Shown here piece by piece: positions 58,121 through 64,000 of a stretch of 64,000 bases of DNA. Under the pieces are notes generated by a model. That model saw only the letters and a program-made list of their open reading frames with translations, was not told the DNA's origin and ran no database searches. The DNA comes from Rhodocyclales bacterium (GTDB taxonomy: Bacteria > Pseudomonadota > Gammaproteobacteria > Burkholderiales > Rhodocyclaceae). Location: assembly GCA_016214145.1 (NCBI GenBank), contig JACRPA010000010.1:218550-282549 (forward strand), given 5' to 3'. Both the position numbers and the translations under genes were made by a program. The number at the start of each line of letters is the position of its first letter. Position 1 is the stretch's first letter.

Positions 58121-59824
58121 TCACATACTTCCCTGAGTCGTCTCTTTATCACCGGTGCTGGAATGACGAAGCGCGCTCTGGAACAGGCCCGAGATCAATT
58201 GCCGGTTTCTGGTTTGATCGGGATCGAGCACTACGAGGTCGCTTCGCTCAGGCAACGATCCATGTTCTGCAAAGGCGGCACAGTGTGAAGTGACGCTTTT
58301 GTCTTCGGTGCCTGGAGGTGCGTCAAAGCGAGCGAGTGCCACCTTGCCAGGATCGGTGGCAATTGCCATCACCAGGAATCTTCGGTCTGTCATGACTTCG
58401 CTTTCCACGATCATCGCGCACCATAGCTGTCGCGACTGACCGTCTGGCTCCGGCACGATCCAATCACCTCGCAGAAAAGGACTGCGCGGAGTGGTTCCGC
58501 CTTGAGTCGATAACGGCGGCACCAGTTTTGCCGTGATCCGTCCTTCCTTGACCAACTCGTCGAAAGCTTTCAGAAACAGCGCCACTACCTCTGGTTCGGA
58601 ATCCCATTCGGCGATTCGCGCTTGAGAGGTCGTGACCTCACTCTCTCTCCCGCCAAGCCCGGACGATGTTTCTCCTGAAGAGAGTTCGCCAACGTTTTCC
58701 GAATCGTCGGTACGCGAACCCACTTTTGCATGGTTGTCGGCCATGCGGTGAACCGGCTTTCCGACCAAGTCCGGGAAAGGCGTCTCGATGTCGTCCTCAA
58801 CGACCGCCATCGGCAGGAGCGCGCGGGTGACGAATCCTTCCAGGAGTTCTTGCTTGTGGCGGCGAGGCTCCGCATCGCGCTTCGACGATTTGCTCCTCCC
58901 AGACGATCCAGGCGGACCATCGCCAGCGAGCTCGGTCGTCGTGCGGACGTGCAGCCGCTGGAACGGAAAGGGATGACTGCACTGCAGGATGCGTTCGACC
59001 AGTAAAACCCGACGTTCGTCCCCTCCCAACCAGCGCCCCTCAACCGTGAGGTTCGTCTGGCCTTTGAACGGAAAGGTAGTTTTGGGGTAGTACCGTTCAG
59101 AATGAGCGGCAGCGGTGACTCCCGATTTGGCGATCCAGGCCGCGGCCTTGGCCGCTTGCCGGTCGAACACAATCCGGGCGACGGTTCGCGCAGCCGGAAA
59201 AGGCAGCCCTGGAGCCAGGGTGAGATGGGCCGCGCCGGACACATCGCTTCGCCAGGCGGAGAGATAGAGATTGTCCGTCGCGGTGGCGCCGGAGAAGAGC
59301 CGTTTCAACAGCAGACCGCTGTCGCCGAAATAGAAGCGGATCAGCTCCATGCAGGGTACGACGAGAAACCCACCGTCCGGCAGCCGCACTCGAGCGCAGA
59401 ACGCCCCGGTGTGACCACGGTGACCATCGAAATCCGAAAACGGCAAGAGGTACGTCGGCTTCCCTCCGTCTTCCGCGACAGGGAGACCGGCGGGCAGGAT
59501 GCTCGTCGTCGAGTCGTCGATCTGAAGGTTCTCGAACGTGATTCTGGTCGAACCGGGATCAGTGCCGACGCGCTCGCCCGAAACCCAGATGTCGCCGATT
59601 CGAAGCAGCCGGAGATAGGCGATCGGGATCGAGGCGGTGAGCGGGGAGTCGTCGACGATGTCGGTTCTGATCCACTGTCCCTGATGGCCTCTGGCCAGAG
59701 TTACCGCGACCATCGGCGAGCGGCCGCCGGAGCGACCGGCGTAGGCCACGTCGCCGAACCACTCGATCCGCAAGGGAGCGGAACCAAGGTTGCGCAGGGG
59801 GATGAGAATCGGAGGCTCGGGCAT
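58121..59824 (-). CDS. Large uncharacterised protein with weak TnsE resemblance
   Basis: A 567-residue soluble protein. Around residues 150-170 it has VPCMELIRFYFGDSGLLLKR, reminiscent of the region of Tn7 TnsE reading as a hydrophobic LARSLFLINSYF segment. Further on, FKGQTNLTVEGRWLGGDER and LLVERILQCSHPFPF could align with TnsE's KGR...VEEIV stretch. The middle (about 310-390) is a polar linker and the C-terminal 170 residues form a second domain. This is memory-based and weak. It follows the IHF-like gene by 64 bases on the same strand and is probably in the same operon. Confidence 0.5.
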   Translation of the reverse strand: MPEPPILIPLRNLGSAPLRIEWFGDVAYAGRSGGRSPMVAVTLARGHQGQWIRTDIVDDSPLTASIPIAYLRLLRIGDIWVSGERVGTDPGSTRITFENLQIDDSTTSILPAGLPVAEDGGKPTYLLPFSDFDGHRGHTGAFCARVRLPDGGFLVVPCMELIRFYFGDSGLLLKRLFSGATATDNLYLSAWRSDVSGAAHLTLAPGLPFPAARTVARIVFDRQAAKAAAWIAKSGVTAAAHSERYYPKTTFPFKGQTNLTVEGRWLGGDERRVLLVERILQCSHPFPFQRLHVRTTTELAGDGPPGSSGRSKSSKRDAEPRRHKQELLEGFVTRALLPMAVVEDDIETPFPDLVGKPVHRMADNHAKVGSRTDDSENVGELSSGETSSGLGGRESEVTTSQARIAEWDSEPEVVALFLKAFDELVKEGRITAKLVPPLSTQGGTTPRSPFLRGDWIVPEPDGQSRQLWCAMIVESEVMTDRRFLVMAIATDPGKVALARFDAPPGTEDKSVTSHCAAFAEHGSLPERSDLVVLDPDQTRNRQLISGLFQSALRHSSTGDKETTQGSM

Positions 59825-59888
59825 CCCCGTAGCCTATCGTCATCAGACGCCGGCCGAACTTGATCTTGGCCAGTTTAGCCGCTCGGAG

Positions 59889-60278
59889 CTATAAGATCTC
59901 CCGCCCTACCGGAGTTCCGTGCGGAATCTGAGCCATGAGTTCGTCGAGGCGATACTTCTTACGGGGATGAGGCTGGTTCGCCTCGATGGCGACCCTTTGC
60001 CTCAAGTTCTTTCCGGCCTTGAAGTGGGGCGAGGCCTTCGCCGGGATCGACACCGGCTCTCCAGTTCTCGGGTTTCGTCCCAGCCTCGGCCGGCGATAGG
60101 CAAGGTCGAAGCTGCCGAAGCCGCGAACCTCGACCCGCTGTCCGGCGGACAGGGCTTCCGCAATTCCCTGCAGGATGAGTTCGACGGAGACCCGCATATC
60201 CGTGGCGGACAGCCCGGGAAATCGTTGGGAGAGTCGAGCGATCAGATCGGATTTCTTCATGGAGAAAGCGTACTCCAT
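59889..60278 (-). CDS. IHF-beta/HU-like DNA-binding protein with a MazE-type C-terminal tail
   Basis: A 129-residue protein. ATG 60278 has an AGAGGA site; MKKSDLI at 60260 is the alternative start. Residues 7-100 are an IHF-beta-like protein: KSDLIARLSQRFPGLSATD, the DNA-bending arm in GFGSFDLAYRRPRLGRNPRT, and SPHFKAGKNLRQRV. Residues 108-129, KKYRLDELMAQIP and TPVGREIL, are unlike IHF but match the toxin-binding C-terminal pattern of MazE/AbrB-type antitoxins (RY-x-LDELLAQI...G-x-PVGRE). No MazF-like gene follows. The fusion is seen in the sequence; its meaning is inference. Confidence 0.8.
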   Translation of the reverse strand: MEYAFSMKKSDLIARLSQRFPGLSATDMRVSVELILQGIAEALSAGQRVEVRGFGSFDLAYRRPRLGRNPRTGEPVSIPAKASPHFKAGKNLRQRVAIEANQPHPRKKYRLDELMAQIPHGTPVGREIL

Positions 60279-60398
60279 GATGTCCTCTTGGAACAGAGGA
60301 AGTACGGGATTTCAGTGGGTTACAAGTTGAAATTCTTAAATAGCGAAAAATCGCCCGACGGGATAATGCGCAATGTCATGTGATTCCGTCCGAAGTTG

Positions 60399-60500
60399 TA
60401 ATGCAAGAACGTAATGCAAGCATTGTTTGATAAATATTGCTTGCATTACGTTGTTCCAATCTTTATCATGCAAGCATGACATACGCAGGAGTGCTTGCAT
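60399..60500. promoter_or_regulatory. Promoter and ATGCAAG operator cluster ahead of the P63C gene
   Basis: A perfect 15-bp inverted repeat, AACGTAATGCAAGCA (60408-60422) with TGCTTGCATTACGTT (60438-60452), lies in the gap between divergent genes. Further copies of the core are TAATGCAAG at 60399-60407, ATGCAAGCAT at 60468-60477 and TGCTTGCAT at 60492-60500, the last covering the start codon. A sigma70-like promoter, TTGCAT (60441-60446) and TATCAT (60464-60469) with 17-bp spacing, is embedded in them. This is a strong picture of an autoregulated promoter. Confidence 0.8.
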
Positions 60501-61482
60501 GAACAAACCAGCTAAAGACGAAAGTAAGGTAATTGGCGGAATAGCGAGGGCGAACGCATTAACGCCGGAACAAAAAAAGGAAATAGCCAAAAAAGCTGCG
60601 GCAGCAAGATGGGGTGATAAACCACCCGTTGCTACTCACAAAGGCAACTTTAAGGAAGAATTCGGCATTGATGTGGAGTGCCACGTCTTGGATGATGCCA
60701 ACAAGACGGCAGTTATTAGCCAAACTGGTATGGCGACAGCAATTGGACTTTCTTCTCGTGGGAACGCCTTCCCCCGGTTTCTGGAAAGCAAAGCAATGGT
60801 CGGGGCTGTCGGCGCGGAGCTAAAGGAAAAACTGTCAAAACCCATTAAATATCAATGGGGTTCCGGAGGCGCGGGGAATCCTCAGCCAACGGGTATTAAT
60901 GGCTATGACGCCACTCTTCTGATCGAAGTATGCCAAGCAATCGTCAGCGTCGAAGACAAGCTTGCTGCGAACCAAAAGGGAGTCGCTAAACAGGCTTACA
61001 TTATCCTTGGGGCTTCTGCAAAATCAGGTATTAAGGGTCTTGTTTATGCTCTTGCAGGCTACAACCCCTCTGCTGAAGAAGTAATTGCTGCTTTCAAATT
61101 ATATGTGCTGGAAGAGGCAAAAAAATACGAGCAGGAATTCCCACCAGAGATTTACATAGCCTGGCACCGGCTATACCAGCTTCCTGTTCCCGTTCGCGGA
61201 AAACCGTGGCAGTTTAAGCATCTGACTCTCAGGCACATCTATTACCCGCTCGCCAAGAGTAGCGGCAGGATTCTCGAACTTCTCAGGGCCGAGAAATCAA
61301 AGGATGGTGACAGACAGAAAAAATTGTTCCAGTTCCTTAGTGAAGTAGGAACTAGGGCGCTCCGAATTCATCTCGGAAGAGTGCTTGAAATAGCTGAATC
61401 CGCATCCGATAAACATGCTTATGAGGCGAAGATTGCCGAACGGTTTGGAGGTCAGCAGGAACTTGATCTAGTCGTGACCTAA
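60499..61482 (+). CDS. P63C domain protein
   Basis: A 327-residue protein from ATG 60499 with an AGGAG site. The N-terminus, GGIARANALTPEQKKEIAKK then AAARW, is the short basic helix common in this group. The C-terminal part, YEQEFPPEIYIAWHRLYQLP then RHIYYPLAKSSGRILELL, matches the phage P63C domain. The family is phage- and island-borne with no settled biochemical role, and a DNA-binding regulator is possible. AT-rich codons differ from flanking genes. The repeat-rich promoter suggests tight autoregulation. Confidence 0.75.
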   Translation: MNKPAKDESKVIGGIARANALTPEQKKEIAKKAAAARWGDKPPVATHKGNFKEEFGIDVECHVLDDANKTAVISQTGMATAIGLSSRGNAFPRFLESKAMVGAVGAELKEKLSKPIKYQWGSGGAGNPQPTGINGYDATLLIEVCQAIVSVEDKLAANQKGVAKQAYIILGASAKSGIKGLVYALAGYNPSAEEVIAAFKLYVLEEAKKYEQEFPPEIYIAWHRLYQLPVPVRGKPWQFKHLTLRHIYYPLAKSSGRILELLRAEKSKDGDRQKKLFQFLSEVGTRALRIHLGRVLEIAESASDKHAYEAKIAERFGGQQELDLVVT

Positions 61483-61612
61483 CGGCCCCATCAAGTCGTT
61501 TCTGCTTTCCTCGCAATCTCTGAAAGCAGACGTGGCCTGCGTCTCATCACGTCAGCTGGTCAACCGGTTTGTTTGATTGCCACGCCCGTCGCGGTGATTG
61601 CCGTCGGAGGCA

Positions 61613-64000
61613 TCAGACCGGTTCCGTCAAAGTGCGTCTTGCGGCGCCGTAGTGGCGGAAGGCTTCGCGCACGTGCTGGCGCAGCATGTCGTCATCCCAG
61701 GGTTTGGTGAGGAAGCGGTAGATGGAGCCCCGGTTGATCGCTTCCGTGACGGAATCGAGATCCGTGTAGCCGGAAAGCACGATGCGGATCGTTTCCGGGT
61801 AGATCTCGCGCACACGCGCGAGAAACTCGGTGCCGTTCATCTCCGGCATGCGCTGGTCCGAGAGGATCACCTGCACTTCGTGGGTGGCGAGCAGCTCGAA
61901 CCCTTCCTTGGCGCTGCCCGCTGCGAGTATCTCGTAACCATCGCGGCGCAGGAGGCGCTTGAGAGCACTGAGGATGTTGGGCTCGTCGTCGACCAGCAGC
62001 AAGGTCTTGCGCTCGCCGGCCATCGGCGACGGAAGTGCAAAGACCTTGTGCTGGGTGAGTAGTTGGGCGAACTCCGTGGCCGGCAAGGGCCGGCTGAAAT
62101 AAAAGCCCTGGATCTCGTCGCAGCCGTGCGTCCGCAGGTAGTTCATCTGCGCCTCGGTCTCGACGCCCTCGGCGACCACCTTCAACTTCAGGTTGTGGGC
62201 CAGCCCAATGACGGCGAGGCAGATCGCCGCATCGTCGGGCTCGGAGGTGACATCGCGCACGAAGGCGCGATCGATCTTCAGGTGATCGATGGGGAAACGC
62301 TTGAGGTAACTTAGCGACGAATAGCCGGTGCCAAAGTCGTCCAAGGCGATCTTGAGTCCGACCGACTTGAGCTCCTGCAGGGTGGTGACCGCCTTTTCCA
62401 CGTTGTCCATCAGGATGCTCTCGGTGATTTCCAACTCCAGGCATTTCGCCTCGATCTGGTTCAGGCGGAGCGCCTGGCGGATGACGGCGACTAGATTCTG
62501 CTGGTGGAACTGGCGGGCGGACAGGTTGAGAGCCACCGGCGGCACCGCCAGTCCGGCATCCAGCCACTCCCGTACCTGTTCGCACACCGCCTCGATCACC
62601 CATTCGCCGATCTGCACGATGAGCCCTGTCTCCTCGGCTAGCGAAATGAAGTCCCCCGGCGGCACCAGGCCGCGTTCCGGGTGACGCCAGCGCAGCAGTG
62701 CCTCCGCGCCTGTGGGCTCGCCCGTGGCGAGATTGACCTTGGGTTGATAGTGCAGCAGAAGCTCGCCCCGTTCCACCGCCCGGCGCAGATCCGCCTCCAG
62801 GGCAAAGCGCGCCAGCATGCGTTCGTTCATCTCCGGCGCATAGAAGTGGAAGGAATCTCCGCCCAGAGACTTGGCGCTGTACATGGCTGCATCAGCATTC
62901 TGCAGTAGGTTCTCGGGGTTGTCGCCGTCCCGCGGAAAGAGGCTGATGCCGAGGCTGGCGCTGGTGCGCACCTCGCGCTCATTCAGCAGCAACGGCGCCT
63001 TGATCGCCGTGAGCAGCTTGCGCGCTATTGGCGCCACGTCCTCCGGCTTGGCCACATCGCTCAGGGCTACGGCGAACTCGTCGCCCGACAACCGCGCCAC
63101 CGTGTCGCCCTCGCGCAGACTGGCGACGAGGCGCTTGCCGACGTGCCGGAGTAGCGTATCGCCGGCGCCATGCCCCAGGCTATCGTTGACGGCCTTGAAA
63201 CGGTCCAGGTCGAACAGCAGAAGCGCGGCCTGGCGATTGGCGCGGCCCGCATGCACAATCGTCTGGCCGAGCCGGTCGAGGAAAAGGTAGCGATTGGCGA
63301 GTCCAGTGACGGTATCGTGGTTGGATTGGTAGTCGAGGGCCTGTTCGACCCGTTCTCGCTCCCGCGCTTCCCGCAGGCTGAGTATGCCGTAGGCCAGGTC
63401 GTCGGCCAGTTCCTGCAGCAGCTTGACTTCCTGCTCATCGAAGGCGTCGGGGTCCTCTGCATAAATGCTGAGGCAGCCGATGCAGCCATCCCGCCCCCGC
63501 AGGGGCAGGCTGATGCAGGAGGCGAAGCCGCGCCTCAAGGCTTCCTCCCGCCAAGGCTCGAAAATCGGGTCCTCTGCGATTTGCCGGACCACTACGGCCC
63601 GGTTTTCGAGGATGGCGGTACCGCCCATGCCGCGCCGGATCCGGTCATCGCCCCAGGTGATGTGCAGCGCATCCACGTAGTCCCGGTCTGACCCGGCATG
63701 GGCGACGGGCTCGACGCTTCGGTCCTCATCCTCGCGCGCAAAGCCAACCCAGGTCATGCGATGGCCGCCGACTTCGACAATGCGCCGGCAAATGGCATCG
63801 AGCAGTTCCTGCTCGCTGGCGGCGTGCACCAGTGCTTCGTTGCACTGGGAAAGCATGCGCAGGGTGCGGTTCAGACGACCCAATTCTGCGGTTCGCTCCA
63901 TATCCCGCCGCTGCGCCTCCTGCAGCGCCCCGGCCCCGCGGTTGAGGGCATCCACCACCACGTCAAAATCCCTGTCGTTGCCTTGAGGCAGACGCGCCCC
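61613..64000 (-). CDS. GAF-GGDEF-EAL-REC cyclic-di-GMP signalling protein (partial at right edge)
   Basis: At least 795 residues are visible, and the frame continues through the window edge, so the N-terminus, probably a membrane sensor and HAMP, is missing. A GAF domain (about the first 60-210 visible residues) precedes GGDEF with ARLSGDEFAVALS, an SGDEF active-site variant. EAL follows with GAEALLRWRHP, NLSARQF, EITESIL, DDFGTGYSSL, KIDRAFV and EGVET. A C-terminal receiver has VDDEPNI and SDQRMPEMNG. A receiver at the C-terminus is an unusual order. Both cyclase and phosphodiesterase sites look intact. Confidence 0.9.
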   Translation of the reverse strand, partial: GARLPQGNDRDFDVVVDALNRGAGALQEAQRRDMERTAELGRLNRTLRMLSQCNEALVHAASEQELLDAICRRIVEVGGHRMTWVGFAREDEDRSVEPVAHAGSDRDYVDALHITWGDDRIRRGMGGTAILENRAVVVRQIAEDPIFEPWREEALRRGFASCISLPLRGRDGCIGCLSIYAEDPDAFDEQEVKLLQELADDLAYGILSLREARERERVEQALDYQSNHDTVTGLANRYLFLDRLGQTIVHAGRANRQAALLLFDLDRFKAVNDSLGHGAGDTLLRHVGKRLVASLREGDTVARLSGDEFAVALSDVAKPEDVAPIARKLLTAIKAPLLLNEREVRTSASLGISLFPRDGDNPENLLQNADAAMYSAKSLGGDSFHFYAPEMNERMLARFALEADLRRAVERGELLLHYQPKVNLATGEPTGAEALLRWRHPERGLVPPGDFISLAEETGLIVQIGEWVIEAVCEQVREWLDAGLAVPPVALNLSARQFHQQNLVAVIRQALRLNQIEAKCLELEITESILMDNVEKAVTTLQELKSVGLKIALDDFGTGYSSLSYLKRFPIDHLKIDRAFVRDVTSEPDDAAICLAVIGLAHNLKLKVVAEGVETEAQMNYLRTHGCDEIQGFYFSRPLPATEFAQLLTQHKVFALPSPMAGERKTLLLVDDEPNILSALKRLLRRDGYEILAAGSAKEGFELLATHEVQVILSDQRMPEMNGTEFLARVREIYPETIRIVLSGYTDLDSVTEAINRGSIYRFLTKPWDDDMLRQHVREAFRHYGAARRTLTEPV

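Overview
The window reads as the chromosome of a betaproteobacterium, most likely Rhodocyclales-like. The grounds are gene content and order: rsmB, a DUF4390 gene and ntrYX, then trkAH, hemE-priA, a DUF1840 gene, metH, a tripartite tricarboxylate transporter, and large MASE1/CHASE and GGDEF/EAL signalling proteins. Most of it is GC-rich. Several blocks are visibly AT-richer and use different codons, which marks acquired DNA. No tRNA, rRNA or CRISPR array was found.

Layout. (1) 1-22414 is core chromosome: rRNA methylation (rsmB), an NtrY/NtrX pair whose NtrX has lost its ATPase motifs, potassium uptake (trkAH), haem synthesis (hemE), an AT-rich spacer with a cluster of DnaA boxes, priA, a minus-strand carbonic anhydrase/MOSC/MFS operon, a DUF5615/DUF433 toxin-antitoxin pair, and metH behind what I read as a SAM-II-type riboswitch plus intrinsic terminator. 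A lipoprotein gene and a rhodanese/thioredoxin/MFS operon follow. (2) At 23066 comM is cut at its conserved SNPRPG motif by the end of a mobile element. Only the 3' part of comM is present, and its 5' part is not in the window. (3) 23067-34458 is AT-richer cargo followed by a transposition module. The cargo is two unknown genes and a complete type II CBASS operon (CapV phospholipase, DncV-like nucleotidyltransferase, Cap2 E1/E2 and Cap3 JAMM peptidase). The module is Tn7-like: tnsA, tnsB, tnsC and tniQ. The TniQ carries a C-terminal region resembling a degraded tyrosine recombinase. (4) 34509-37268 is a compact AT-rich cassette of four genes, including an HEXXH metallopeptidase and a dCTP deaminase/dUTPase-fold protein. 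It is the best candidate here for an undescribed defence system. (5) 37330-41266 is a minus-strand operon of an AAA+ ATPase, a phage-type zinc protein, a DEDD exonuclease and two calcineurin-like phosphoesterases.

(6) 42270-48552 is a catabolic-looking set: tctCBA transporter, an AprA-like flavoprotein with its ferredoxin, and a LuxR-type regulator. (7) 48676-55327 is a signalling locus: a 1748-residue hybrid kinase, a REC-EAL protein, and a broken receiver-domain gene joined to it by an ATGA overlap. (8) 55699-61482 is a mixed accessory block: a secreted nuclease, DUF3892 and other small secreted proteins, a large protein faintly like TnsE, an IHF-beta-like protein with a MazE-type tail, and a P63C protein behind a repeat-rich operator. 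(9) A GAF-GGDEF-EAL-REC protein runs off the right edge.

Start codons were chosen by eye from ribosome binding sites and overlaps. Family names rest on motifs read in the translations, with no database search.
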